Assembly: GCA_003427395.1 (NCBI GenBank)
Contig: BFEA01000242.1
Span: 433,584-469,030 of the forward strand
Length of the DNA: 35,447 nt
Reading direction: 5' to 3'
Source of the DNA: Chara braunii
Lineage: Eukaryota > Streptophyta > Charophyceae > Charales > Characeae
Shown: positions 20,361-31,352 of the stretch, piece after piece
How positions within the stretch are numbered: the first letter of the stretch is position 1
Layout: every line of letters starts with the position of its first letter
Translations under genes and position numbers: made by a program
Notes under the pieces: model-generated
Database searches by the model: none
Seen by the model: the letters and a program-made list of their open reading frames with translations, nothing else
Told to the model about the DNA's origin: nothing

Positions 20361-22015
20361 GAAATGCAGAGGTATTTGTTAGAAATATTAGGATGATGTG
20401 CTATGGTTCATAGTGGTTGGGAACAATATTTTGTTTTTTCTTCCGCCTACGACATGCCAATTCCTATATGTGCACTACCCTTTGACCTTGGCGGATGAAA
20501 ATGACCCTTGATGAACCGCTGCCATTTAGCAACCTAAAGTAACGAAAGCCTACAAATGTTGCCACAAGTTGCACCCATCCATGCCGAACATCATGAGGAG
20601 TTCCTTGTTAAAAAAAGAGACCTGGAAGATTCATTTCTGGCAAGATACTCCCACCTTATGCCAACAGGAGACAAAGCTCTGCAAATGTACCTACTACACC
20701 GTTATTTACCTACCCTGGACCTGGTGGTGTCTCGATCAAATTTGTAATAAAATGGGTTATTGTCACCGATTTGTGCATACAATGGACACTCGTGACAACA
20801 AAGATTTGCGACGTATGAGCACTACCTTTAGGAGTGTCCTATGGCTATTCAAGTGCGGAGATGGTGCGATGCAGTTTCTAGGATGGGACATCCAAGTAAT
20901 TTTGCGTGGTAAGCCATCTGACTTTCTTCTATATTGGTCTTTGTTCCAACGAAATATGTTCAAATTGACGAGGTTGGCCATATTGATGGCAATCTGGAGG
21001 ATGAGGTGTTCCCATAGAAAGGAAATAATTTATTTATTTTAAAACACACGCCCCAGTCCATTGGCAAGGGGCAGCACCTGCTGGAAATCGGGTCCGGCAT
21101 CTCAAATATTACATCCTTATCCAAGTGTTCCTGAGATAGTTGCGATTGGGAAACCTATATTTATACCCAGCCACTGCAGTTGTCAGGTGTTTTCCATAGC
21201 TCACTTGCCCACCCCCTGCCTTCCGTTCCTTATCCTTCCTCTATTTTCCATTTTATTCGATTTTACTTGTCGTCTTGCTATTTATTTTCCAATTCAGTTT
21301 CCTTTCGTCCCCTTTGGCCCCCGATTCTTCCTAACCCTCGTTTTTCCAACTTTCTCAAGTCGTATTTTCCTCTCCTCCTTACTTCTTATACTATCCTACG
21401 TCTTCATCCAAAACTTTCCTATTTCAAAAATTTTCCAGCCTAACCGACCGGCAACAATCAACGCGACAACAGTCCATTCACTTAAGACTACTCGGCAAGC
21501 TATCATGGTGTCCATATCCATGCAGTCTGAGCATACGTAGAACAGATGCCCGGGTCGGGTGTGTCGTCCAAAGCTCAGCGTGTGCAAACGACAACACGGA
21601 GAGAATCTCAGCCGCGATCTATGGACTGAAGAACAGGAAGATGTTCATAATCCCACATGGTTCCATGTCATACTTTGGACACTCGAAAACGAGGATATGT
21701 CCACTGATGCAGGCTGTTCAGGTGCCTAAGTGTCACATGCGCACATACACACACAATCATTCTTATGTATGCATGCATGTATTTCCTCTATCTTGGATTT
21801 TACTTTGTGTGTCTAAGTGAACATCTTTAAGAAGTGCTAAATAGGTGTTGGTCGGTGGTTTGGAGTGCTTTCAGGACTCTAGAGGGGCGCTCTGTGTGGG
21901 ATGACTGCGGTGTGCATAAGGCCTATGTGTGGATGATAAACATCTGCCGGAGCAGCTCCCTGGCTCGGCAGGTGGTGAGAACCAGCAGTCTGCGAGGTTC
22001 GCCTGTGATGTGAGT
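20361..22015. other. No supported gene; one 157-codon open frame of chance-expected length
   Basis: The + frame 20569-21042 (157 codons) and a shorter overlapping frame from 20556 look moderately protein-like but match no family I know. In a window this size one or two frames that long are expected by chance. The frame at 21061-21540 is rich in P, F and L from pyrimidine-rich DNA. No splice structure links them. Confidence 0.35.
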
Positions 22016-22029
22016 AGGTGATGTGCCGC

Positions 22030-23565
22030 TTTGCTCCATGTTGGATGTGTAGACTGCCTTTCGCTCTGCTGCTGCCTTGCTGCCCGTCCTGCTGGCATCA
22101 CATGTCGTCCTTTGCAAGCTGCTGTGTTCGCTGTGCGGTGTGGCTGCGGTGTCAGTGTGCCCCTGTGCTTGGCTGCGCTGTTGCCTTGCTGCCCATCCGT
22201 GTGCCTTCCCTTCCACGTTCCTTGCTTGTGTGCCGTGTGGCGTGGCTTCGCTGTGCTGTTGCCGTGCTGCTCGTCCGCTTGCCCTGTTGTTCCTTGCGGT
22301 TGTTTTTGCCCGTGTGCAGTCGTGTTGCTCGGCAGCGTTGCCTCGTGCTTGACCCAAACGATCAATACAGGCATTCCGCAGATTATCAATTCAACCTCCT
22401 GACGAGCCGGTGCACCTCTCGACAAAGCAATGTATCATCAGTTTTTTTTCCTTCGAATATTTTTTTGAGACTTGTATTTCTTTAGTTTGTCTGTATGGTT
22501 TGCCTCTGTGTCGTCTGCTTGGTCCGTTTGGTGTGCTCGTGTCATCTGCTTGGTCTGTTTGGTGTGCTTGTCTGTCATCTGCTTTGTCTGTTTGGTGTGC
22601 TTGTGTGTTGTCAGCTTGGTATACTTGTGTGGCGTCTGCCCTCCCGCCTCCCCTGTGCCCTCCAGCCTTTGTCCTTCATTGCTCTTTGTCATACTATGCC
22701 TTGTTGCCTCATGTCTTTCCCTTAGTACCTTGTGTGCTGTCTTATGTCATTTGTCTCCCCACGCACCTCCCTGTGCCCGCCAGCCTGTGTGCCTTTGTTG
22801 CCGCTTGCCGTCCTATGCCTTGTTCCCTCGTGTCCTTTCTCTTACTTCCCTGATGTTGTTTGGTGCAACTCCGACAAAACAATCTATCATCAATTTTATT
22901 TTTTTCAGACTTTGATTTTTGTTGGGGGGCTTGTGTTTTTTCAGTTTGTCCGTTTGGTGGGCTTCTATGTCGTCTGCTTGGTCTATTTGGTGTGCTTGTG
23001 TGTGGTCTGCTTGGTCTGTTTGGTGTGCTTGTGTGCCTTCTGCCTGGTGTGCTTGTGAGTTGTCCGCTTGGTCTGTTCGGTGTGCTTGTGTGACGTCAGC
23101 TTGGTATACTTGTGTGTCTTCCCTCCCCCCTCCCCTGTGCCCTCCAACCTTCGTCCTTTGCTGCTGTTTTTATGCCTTGTTGCCTCATGTCTTTTCCTCA
23201 GTACCTTGTGTGCTGTCTTGTGTCGTGTGTCTGCCCACCATGCATCCCCCGTGCCCTCTGTGCCTTTGTTGCTGCTTACCCTCCTATGCCTTGTTCCCTC
23301 GTGTCATTTCCCTTGCCTTATGTTGTTCATCTACCCACTCGCCTGCCCCGTGCCCTCCCGTCCATGCCACTTGCTGTTGAGTGTCGATCAGTGCCTTTTT
23401 GTGTCTGACCATTTGATTCACAGTCTTTCGTCTGTCTTCCCCTGGGTGTGCTTGTGTGTTGTCTGCTCTCCCGCCTCCCCCGTGCCTCCTGCCTTTGGCC
23501 TTTGCTGCTGTCTGTCATCCTATGGCGTGTAGCCTCCCTCTGGTTCCGTCACTCTCTCTCCTGCT
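22030..23565 (+). repeat. A-depleted GT/C-rich block with 452-bp higher-order repeat
   Basis: Runs of TTGGTGTGCTTGTG and CTGCTTGGTCTGTTT build ~26-bp subunits inside a larger unit. GACAAARCAATSTATCATCA occurs at 22421 and 22873 (452-bp step), each followed by a T-rich stretch, the subunits, then CCTCCCCTGTGCCCTCC and CTATGCCTTGTTCCCTCGTG-like words. A partial third unit lies at about 23425-23560. A GCTG/TTGCC-rich leader with its own ~75-105-bp units occupies 22040-22350. Several 60-base stretches contain a single A. Long frames on both strands (up to 184 codons) simply read this repeat. Confidence 0.85.
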
Positions 23566-23779
23566 GCATTGTGGTGAAACGGGGTCTGCGACGTCTGGTG
23601 ACAGATGTGTCACAGGAAAACGCCGACCTGTGGTGTCTTGTGAGAACAAACCCAGATATCTCCCTACGGTTGAGGGTAATGTAAGACTTGATGCAGGCCA
23701 GATTTCAATGGGACGACCGTATCACAGGTAACTATGAAGTTTCTTGGCATGATATGCTATGTCCTATATCACCCACACA

Positions 23780-23955
23780 CACAACATACACACACGTGCG
23801 CATGACAACAATGAAGAGAAGGCTGGTGACAACGACGAGGACAACACCGACATTGAGGAGGATTACATGGAGGAGGAGGGAGGACGACAACGGAAGGAGG
23901 AAGAGGGAGTAGGAGGACACGGACGGAGGGAGGAGAGAGGATGGAGGGAGGAGGT
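23780..23955 (+). CDS. Weak candidate: acidic low-complexity reading frame
   Basis: Within a + frame open from 23759 to 23992, residues are dominated by E, D, R and G (for example EEDYMEEEGGRQRKEEEG). A donor-like GAG|GTAAGC occurs at 23955/23956. Purine-rich DNA alone can produce this, no acceptor or neighbouring exon is clear, and the frame overlaps a (CA)n stretch at its 5' end. Reported as a possible exon only. Confidence 0.15.
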
Positions 23956-24456
23956 AAGCATTTTCCAATCTGACCACAACTTCGATTATTGACTTTTCAG
24001 GATGATCCGACCGCTGATCACATGGGGATATGATGATCGCCTTGCCGATTTATTGTGTAGAAACTGAGATCTCAATCTTGGCTCAGTGAAGTCGAGCCAT
24101 TCATTGCTACTGCGCCCGCCCTAGAAACAATCAAAAGGTAATTGTTCCTCCAGCGGCCTTCGATCTTTTGACTATCCATGTATCGATAAACTTGGATAAA
24201 GAGCGCTATTCTGGAAAAGTACAGTGTTTTCATTGAAACAGTGATGTGCTCACGAAGGCATCTTGGCATTTGCTTCCGTTTCTCTTTTTCCCTAAGCAAA
24301 ACAGTAAATTCTGTTGAGCATGACAAACTGCCATGAATATGCTCGAACCTCCTGCTTTGCTTGCGAAGCCGCAACAGGTTGTATAGTGTGGACTGAAAGT
24401 TGCTACAAATACAGCTATACTGACCATACGTTCTAATCGGGAAAGACGGTACCACT

Positions 24457-24603
24457 ACCGGGTAGGAGACGTCGCAGCCACACATGTTCGCTGCTATGCC
24501 CCTCGTCATTTCGTACATTTCACATCCTTGTCCTCGCCCATCCGCTCACTTGCGAACAATTGCCCCTCTCACACTTGACAATGACTTCATTGCACTTACC
24601 TTA
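24457..24603. repeat. Second copy of the 146-bp module
   Basis: ACCGGGTAGGAGACGT through TGACTTCATTGCACTT is closely similar to 15322-15456, with a small insertion (GTACATTT) after CGTCATTTC. Here it is not flanked by the ~308-bp direct repeats, which shows that the module moves or duplicates independently of them. Confidence 0.8.
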
Positions 24604-24609
24604 CTACTT

Positions 24610-25000
24610 TCCTGTCTATGTTCTGCAATGATCAGTCGACTCAGAGTCGAGTATATTCCGCATCCCCTGTGTTTGTGGTGATTGTATCTGCGTAGCGGCG
24701 TAGCCATATTGTCTGACGTCCCTTCCTCGCTGCTTTTCTCCTGGTATCTGATCAACAACTGCTTTTCCAAATTTTGAGTTCCCCATTTGTAGTTTTCACA
24801 TTTGGGAGTTTTTTGTCCCGCACTTGGATTTCCACATCTGGACTTCCGCATTCCGAGTTCCCGGCTGGTCGGAGAGTACTGTGATGCTGTCAAATTCAAA
24901 TTCTGTGTTTGAGGCTGACGATCTGAAAAAGCCCTGACGTCATGAACACCATTTTCATTCCCGACTCTGTTCCTGGCTCTGTTCCTGGTCCTGCACCCCT
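24610..25000. other. No gene recognised
   Basis: Short CTGTTCCTGG duplication near 24966-24990 and several TTCCGCATTC/TTCCACATCTGG words at about 24829-24860. A 200-codon minus frame (24546-25148) spans this and the duplicated block below; it has no recognisable domain and its N-terminus is a repeat translation. Confidence 0.4.
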
Positions 25001-25005
25001 TCCAT

Positions 25006-25171
25006 GACCTTCCGATGGTAGCGGCAACACGCATGCATACACACAAAACAGTCTGTATCTCCCCTCCCCCCAACCCCTTCATCCCTCTGACCTTCCAATG
25101 GTAGCGGCGACACGCATGCATACACACAAAACAGTCTGTATCTCCCATCCCCCCAACCCCTTCCTCCCTCT
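25006..25171 (+). repeat. 83-bp tandem duplication
   Basis: GACCTTCCGATGGTAGCGGC at 25006 recurs at 25089 with near-identical sequence through the ACACACAAAACAGTCTGTAT and CCCCCCAACCCCTTC words. The high identity points to a recent event. Confidence 0.9.
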
Positions 25172-25174
25172 CCC

Positions 25175-25730
25175 CCCTGGCCTTTTACCCTTTTCTGTCT
25201 TTCTTGTCATATTCGCTGACTGGTGGGGGGTTGTTTGTGATGCGATATATGTATACGCTTCATACCGTCTGTCACATCCCCCAGCCTTTTGTCCTTTTCT
25301 CCCCTCTTTCTGCCAATGGTCCACTAGATTATTTCTTTGTGATGAGATGCTTCATCCACAGTTTGTACCTGAAAGGCTGAAAAAACTGAAGAATCCTGTC
25401 CTCCTGACAGCGATACGCTTGGGTAGCATGACCCTGGCCACTGTGTTGACCAGTCATGCTGGCCAACTCAGCACTAGCGGTTAATGGAAGGCCAAAAGTT
25501 CGGGGTTTTTCGCCGCGTCGCTACAAGCAACAGCGAACTTGCACTCCACTTGCTCACTCGCTAACCGGTAAGCTCAGACAAGCTAACCCATCCTTCCTAA
25601 GCCAGCAGGGAGCTGGTCAAAATGGTGGCCAAGTTCATGCTACCTTAGCATGGATGTGCGCCCAGTGGGGCCCGCCAGTGCGGGGATAGCACACGTACTC
25701 AAGTCTGGGCGATTCCAGTCATTAATCCAA
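25175..25730. other. No gene recognised
   Basis: A + frame through 25098-25484 begins inside the 83-bp duplication and has no recognisable domain. Nothing else is supported. Confidence 0.35.
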
Positions 25731-25731
25731 C

Positions 25732-25974
25732 GCAAGTGGTCATACTTTTTCATGGGAGTGAATGCAAAGCTGTTGCCATCGTCTTGACGACGGTCACAAA
25801 ATCAACTCGTAAAAAACACACTGAAAAGGTACTGCTGACTTCACCAATATCCAAGCAAGTGGTCATACTTTTTCATGGGTAGTGAATGCAAAGCTGTTAC
25901 CATCGTCTTGAAGACGGTCACAAAATCAATTCGTAAAAAACACACTGAAAAGGTACTGCTGACTTCACCAATAT
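25732..25974 (+). repeat. 123-bp tandem duplication
   Basis: GCAAGTGGTCATACTTTTTC at 25732 recurs at 25855, and both copies end in GACTTCACCAATATCC. Only a handful of substitutions separate them, so the duplication is young or gene-converted. Confidence 0.92.
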
Positions 25975-26083
25975 CCCCTTTCTTGTTTTTGCTTACACTT
26001 ATCACCACGCCCCACCTGCTGGTCCCATAGCTCGTATACATTCACGATGAGCGTACATCGTAATCGGGTGAAGACGGTAGCGC

Positions 26084-26230
26084 CAGGCCCCGCTGGACTA
26101 TATCTAGATCCTTTGCAAGGAAATTTGATGGCACTGTAATATTGCAGGATTTGAACTTCGAACCCCTACACTCAGGCCCTGCTGGACTATGTCTAGACTC
26201 TCGATTCATTGCAATGAAATCTGATGGCCA
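26084..26230 (+). repeat. 89-bp diverged tandem duplication
   Basis: CAGGCCCCGCTGGACTAT at 26084 and CAGGCCCTGCTGGACTAT at 26173 are followed in both copies by ATGTCTAGA-like and GAAATYTGATGGC words. Confidence 0.75.
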
Positions 26231-26314
26231 TGATCAGATGGTGAAAACCAGACTCTCAATTCCAGCTGACATAGGTCCTTAAGGCCAAAACCAAAACACG
26301 GACATCTGCCAGCT

Positions 26315-26990
26315 ACCCCTGCACCCTATACTGCGGACGAGCAGTTCGATTCTCAATGTGTATTTCGTTCCGCCACCATTCCTCCACCATTCCGCCACCG
26401 TTCTGCCACCATTCCGCCACCATTCCGCCATCATTCCAGTTCAATACTCTACGTTTATTCCATTCCGCAACAGTTCCGCCACCATTCCGCCACCATTCTG
26501 CCACCCTTCTGCCACCATTCCGCCACCATTCCGCCACCACTCTGCCACCCTTCTGCCAGCATTCCGCCATCATTCCACCATCATTCCGCCACCGTTCCGC
26601 CACCGTTCCACATTCCGCCACCGTTCTGCCACCATTCCGCCATCGTTCCTGCCACTGTTCCACCACCATTCTACCACATGGACATAGATCAGTAACCCCT
26701 GGACCCTATACCATGGACGAGCAATCACAGTCTCAATGTGCATTCTGTTCTGCCAACATTCCACCATCATCCTGCCACCGTTCTGCCACCATTCTACAAC
26801 CACTCAGCCACCATTCCACCACCATTTGCCACATGGGCGTAGATCAGTAACCCCTAGCACCCTATACCATGGACGAGCGGTCACAGTCTGAATGTGTATT
26901 CCATTCCGTCACACGCTACCGTTCCACCACACTATTCTGCCATCATTCCGCCACCATCTTGCCGCCACCATTCCGCCACCATTCCATACA
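26315..26990 (+). repeat. 11-bp minisatellite (ATTCCGCCACC) in three higher-order blocks
   Basis: The 11-mer ATTCCGCCACC and variants (ATTCTGCCACC, ATTCCGCCATC) repeat many times. Three blocks are each introduced by a unique-looking header containing ACCCTATAC..GGACGAGC and a TCWCARTGTG-like word, at about 26322, 26703 and 26859. Eleven is not divisible by three, so all three frames on each strand stay open for long stretches, reading HHSATIPPPF-type + peptides and GGMVAEWWRNG-type minus peptides. These are not genes. Confidence 0.93.
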
Positions 26991-26999
26991 AGAAAAAAG

Positions 27000-27530
27000 G
27001 GCGCTTGGCAGGATTCAGAGCAGGTGCTGTCAATATCAAAAGGTTGGAGAGAAAAAAAAGAGTCGCCAACTCGCGAATTCTGATCTTAAGAGATCAAATT
27101 GGAGTGTATTAGTCTAATAAAGAAGTGCAAAGCACAAACCAAACGCGATAATCGAACCTCTCTCCAGACTGGTTGAGAGCTCCAATCCGGTCCGGTCCTG
27201 CACAACCCACCATACTACTATCTAGAGACACAAGCATTTTAAGGTACGGGGCCTCCTGGACATATTGCCAGATTACCCCCTGCAGTGTACAGTAGGTTCC
27301 AAGCTTGACCTCCCCATATCACGAGAACAGGACAAACGAAACCAGCCGGACAAATCAAACCAAACAGCATGGACCAGACGGTCACGACCATGCGTTGATG
27401 CCTGCTGATGCTGCTGCCAGTCTTATTTTGTTTTCAAACCTCGCACAGCTCGCCACACAAGAATCCGAGACCTCGACTTAAAACTCCAATGGTGAAAAGT
27501 CCACCATCATCACCCTCCTAAAGTCAAACC
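27000..27530. other. No gene recognised
   Basis: Transitional sequence between two arrays. CCAGACTGGTTGAGAGCTCCAATCCGGTCC..CTGCACAACCCA at about 27163-27210 is a diverged outlier of the next array. Confidence 0.4.
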
Positions 27531-27534
27531 GAAA

Positions 27535-28460
27535 GTGCAACTGGTTGGGGGTTCAAACCCAATCCAGCGGAATCGACACCTGGTTGGTGGCTCAAACCCC
27601 ATCCGGTCCTGCACAACCCATAACTGATTATGAGTTCGAACCCAATCAACCCGCAACTGGTTGGGAGTTCAAACCCAATCTGGTACTGCACATAGTCCAC
27701 CTTCATCACAATCCTAAAGTCAAACTGAAAGCGCAGTGGAATCGACACCTGGTTGGGAGCTCAAACCCAATGGTCCTGCGCAACCCATAACTGATTGCCA
27801 GTTCGAACCCAATCAACCCACAACTGGTTGGGAGTTCAAACCCAACCCAGTCCTGCACAACCCATAACTGATTGCGTGTTCGAACCCAATCAACCTGCAA
27901 CTGGTTGGCAGTGCTCAAACCCAATCTGGTCCTGCACAAACCATAACTGATTGCGCGTTCGAACCCAATCAACCCGCAACTGGTTGGGACTTCAAACCCA
28001 ATCTGGTCCCTGGTCCTGCACAACAACCCGTAAGTCACTGGGGGTTCGAAGTTCGAACCCTGTCTTCTGGTTCTGCTAAACCCAAACATAACCAACAACT
28101 GGTTTGGAGTTCAAACCCAGTCCAGCAGAATTGACAGCTGACGAGAAGTCGAACTTGATCCAGCAAGGAATCCGCAATTAACTGGGAGGTCCTCTTTCTA
28201 CCCAATCGTGAGTTCAAAACCTACAACTGATCAGGAGTTCAAAACCTCAAACCGATTGAGAGTCCGAACCAAGCCCGCAGAATCCACAACTGATCACGGC
28301 AAATTTAATCTGTGGTCCTGCACAACCCGTAACTGATTGGCGGTCCCGATTCTGATCCAATCCTGCAGAACCTGGACATATCTGGTCCTGCACAACCCGT
28401 AACTGATTAGTGGTTCCCGATTCAGGTCCAATTCCGCACAACCTGGAGATACTCGAGAAT
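27535..28460 (+). repeat. ~77-79-bp tandem array rich in TFIIIC B-box-like GTTCRAACCC motifs
   Basis: AACTGGTTGG words at 27539, 27655, 27822, 27899 and 27978 mark units; the regular steps are 77 and 79 bp, others are longer. Regular units carry GGTTGGGAGTTCAAACCCAA and GTTCGAACCCAATCAACC, separated by TGGTCCTGCACAACCCATAA and CTGATTG. GTTCAAACC/GTTCGAACC agrees with the core of the tRNA-gene B box (GGTTCGANTCC), and TTGGG/CCCAA gives each a small stem. No A box or acceptor stem accompanies them, so these are not tRNA genes. From 28200 the units become irregular. Minus frames read a QLWVVQDWVGFELPTS-type repeat. Confidence 0.85.
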
Positions 28461-28464
28461 TCCA

Positions 28465-29040
28465 ACCCAGTTCTCCATAACCTACAACCGACGGGAAAAT
28501 CCAGCCGGGTCCTGCAGATACCCCAGCATCCTCATCGACTTCGTGGGACCGGATACTAAGTCCCTACATACGTTAGCTTGTTGACAAGCTGGCTCCGGGT
28601 TCATACCTGTGGCCCCTTTTTTTTTTTTTTCTGTTTTTTGAAATGCTGACAAGCCTGCGTGTCAGATAACAGGCATGGTTCCAAGAACAGACTCCCAAGC
28701 GGTCGTTTATGCCATCTTGCTACCCCCTCAGAGGATGCATTGAGCCTCCTCAGACCTGTTTTCCTGCCATTGCTGTCATTGCTCAGATATCATACTTTTA
28801 CAAGTCAGGGTAGACGGTAGAAGACGTGATTGGATAAAAAAATCTCCCGTGAAAAGGGAAAAAAAGAAACACGGCTCCTATGCCCCCCAGAATAGAAGGG
28901 ACTTTTCTTTTTCACACACACACAAATGAATATGAAGTAGCAATAGATCGATCCAACTTGCCCCCGCTCAAAAATCAATCCACATATTAAAAAAAAAAAA
29001 AAAAAAACCTATACCGCTGCTGCTGTTGCTTGCTGCTCTT
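28465..29040. other. No gene; poly-T and poly-A tracts
   Basis: A ~15-base T run at about 28617, a (CA)n of six at about 28915 and a ~19-base A run at about 28989 are present. AGCTTGTTGACAAGCT at about 28577 is a short perfect palindrome. Confidence 0.45.
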
Positions 29041-29044
29041 CTGA

Positions 29045-29670
29045 TCTAGGGTATCGTAGGTGGCCGAGTAACGACTCCTGCATGAGGAAAGCCACGAGAT
29101 ATCAACGGGGGCCTGATTGCACATGACACATAGTGTGCTCACGACAACTCTGGGTAGACTCACTCGAGGACACTTTCCACCAAGCTCTGGACGTGATTCC
29201 AGTCGGATTCATCCAGGTCGGGCTGCAATTGCTGTCAGAAGCATTTTGGAATGTGCTAGTGTGAGTGAGCCCTCAGTTGCATATTGCCGGTGGAAGAGAG
29301 TGGCAAAGTAACGCCCAGATGAAGAAAGTCACAACATGTGTGCCGATGTTGTCTCTGTTGCGTATCGTCGGTTGCAGAGTAACGCCTGGATAAAGAAAGT
29401 CATGAGAGATGAACGAGGGCCTGATTGCACATAATGCATAGTGCATTCACTCCAACTCAATTCAGTATCCTCAGTGGCAGAGTACCGACGTCAGGATGAC
29501 AAAAGTCATGGGGCATCAACAAGGGCCTGGTTTTACATAAGGAATAGTGCGATCGCGGCAACTCAGTTACGCATCGTTGGTGGGAGGGTAACGAGGCCTG
29601 GATGAAGATATCACAAGACAGCAACGAGGGCCGGATTGCACATGATGAGTAGCGTGCCTCACGACAACTC
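29045..29670 (+). repeat. ~104-bp tandem array, about five units
   Basis: Units sharing GTATCGTNGGTGGCAGAGTA, ACGCCTGGATGAAGAAAGTC, ATCAACGAGGGCCTGATTGC and ACGACAACTC start near 29051, 29280, 29362, 29465 and 29571. Steps of 103 and 106 bp occur in the regular part; the unit at 29280 is truncated and is preceded by unrelated sequence (about 29155-29270). Confidence 0.85.
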
Positions 29671-29679
29671 CCTTGTGTC

Positions 29680-30005
29680 CGTTCTACCTCGTTTGCTTCG
29701 TGAACTTTCTTACTCAACGTGATTTATCGTTTTTCAGCCCTTGCATATCCTCTCCGGGGGCTTTTGACACTGGAAGCTTTCCGGTGAAAGCCTTGCTGCA
29801 ACAGTCGTCAGAAACAACCAGGCAAGTCCAGGTGTACACACACCCTGAGTCTTTCCGCTTGTCCAGACGCAGACGTCAACAATCTACGACTTGGTGTGTT
29901 GGTCTTGCTCTTCCGCATTTGCACGTGCAGCCCTTTCTCATTTCATGGATTTTGCCAACCGGTTCCTTCACTTCTCGCAGCGCGCCGTGCGATCACTTGT
30001 CGACC
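29680..30005. other. No gene recognised
   Basis: Unrepeated sequence between two arrays. A + frame at 29673-30011 has no recognisable domain. Confidence 0.35.
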
Positions 30006-30009
30006 CTCT

Positions 30010-30425
30010 AAACCATTCTTCCCCTGATGGTACAACGAGAAGTGCGCAACTCAAAGAAGCGCACAACTCAACCATACTTTCCCCCATGGAACAAATGACA
30101 ACTGCACAGTGCCACCATACCATTCTTGCCCTGATGATAGGTGCACAGCTCAACCCTTCTTCCCCTGATTGCACAACAAGAAGTGCGCAACTCCAACCGC
30201 GCACAGCGCCAACCATACCTTCCCTGATGATAGGTGTGCAGCTAAACCATTCTCCCCCCTTTTCTGATTGTACACCAAGAAGTGCGCAACTCAAACATTC
30301 TTCCCCTGATCGTACAGTGAAAAGCACACACATCTCAGCCATTCTTCCGCTGATGACAGAACAAGAGGAGCACAACTGAACCATCCATCCTTTCTTTCCC
30401 TTATGGCACAACGAGGAGCGCACAT
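30010..30425 (+). repeat. Irregular array of CCATTCTTCCCCTGAT / AAGTGCGCAACTC units
   Basis: CCATTCTTCCCCTGAT-like words occur about nine times between 30013 and 30384, alternating with AGAAGTGCGCAACTC or GCACAACTC words and with GATGATAGGTG. Spacing is 35-60 bp with some ~90-110-bp composite units. The 162-codon + frame and 151-codon minus frame that run through it translate the repeat. Confidence 0.85.
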
Positions 30426-30429
30426 GTAA

Positions 30430-31350
30430 GCGTCAACGCTGCGTAAAATTGATGCGGACAATGTATGGTGAAGCGCTGACTGTACCCCAATAACTCATAG
30501 ACTCTGTGTGTGAGCCGTCTTTCCCCTAACGGTAAGTAAAATGGGAGTGGCGACTTAACAAGCACAGCAGATACAAGCGCCAATGCCGCATGATATCAAT
30601 GGGGGCAAATATACTGCGACGACCGGAGATTGTCTGCCATAGCCATCCAAAAATTCCGCGAACGGTGCGGAAAACCTGAGCACTTCCATTGTTCCACTTC
30701 GGCCAGATCGATAAAATCAAACGGGAACGGATTAACTGATTCCCGAGTTGAGTGTTGGAATTTAAAAACCTGTTATGTCACGGGCGACCCCTGTTTTGCA
30801 AACAAACTGTCATCTCTCGACTTGGATAGTTGTGTGCGTGATTCCGTACTCTTTTGCACAGAACCTACGCACCGCCCGCAACACCTGATATATGATCAGA
30901 GACAGCCAGAGCCGCAGCAGCGCAGAGAATGAGATGAAGAGTCGAAGACCTCTTTTCTTTTGTAAAAAGAAAGTCAAAATAGCAAAATGAAGAGTGATAA
31001 CAATGTGCCTTTTTTTCAGAAGCAAGCCCACAGATTAAAAAAAAGAAAAAAAAGGCCCAATATAAAAACAAGGAGCGATAGGAGTGGTGTAGATAACACA
31101 CACATGTATCAAAATATTAAAAAATTCTGCACTCCCAAAACAAAAAAGAAAACAAAAACCAATTCTGCATGGCGAAGCAGAGAATGAGATGCAGATCGGT
31201 TCAATAAACTCTGATTGGAGCGAAGTGTGCAAGAATTGCCACGTCTGTGTGGTGCATCCATGTGGTGTTGTGTGTGGTGTATGTCGAGTTGGACACTCCA
31301 GCCTTGCGGGGGTGGGGTGGATATCATGGCCGGTACGGTTCCCATTTTCA
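30430..31350. other. No gene; scattered CAGAGAATGAGATG modules
   Basis: GCAGAGAATGAGATG occurs at about 30921 and 31178, and related GCAGAGAATAAGATGAAGA and GCAGAGGACAAGTTGAAGA words lie inside the SINE-like units near 31523 and 31877. This links the segment to the neighbouring element, perhaps as truncated copies. A-rich DNA lies at about 31035-31055 and 31135-31160. Confidence 0.4.
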
Positions 31351-31352
31351 AC

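Noticed and set aside
20569-21042. 157-codon + frame as a possible novel gene
   Set aside because: Length is within chance expectation for the window, with no recognised domain, no splice signals tied to it and an overlapping alternative frame.
21871-22425. 184-codon minus-strand open frame, the second longest in the window
   Set aside because: It lies in the A-depleted GCTG/TGTG repeat block, reads Thr/Ala/Gln/Arg-rich repeats, and + frames of similar length overlap it. It is a composition artefact.
24546-25148. 200-codon minus-strand open frame, the longest in the window
   Set aside because: Its first part translates the 83-bp duplication twice and its last part lies in the dispersed module. 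No domain is recognised in between, and the length is not decisive in six frames over 35 kb.
26313-26850. Long frames on both strands reading HHSATIPPP or VAEWWRNGG repeats
   Set aside because: An 11-bp repeat without stops stays open in every frame. There is no gene evidence outside the array.
27535-28290. Cluster of tRNA genes suggested by repeated GTTCGAACCC
   Set aside because: No acceptor stem, A box or anticodon arm accompanies any copy; only the B-box-like core and a short stem are present.
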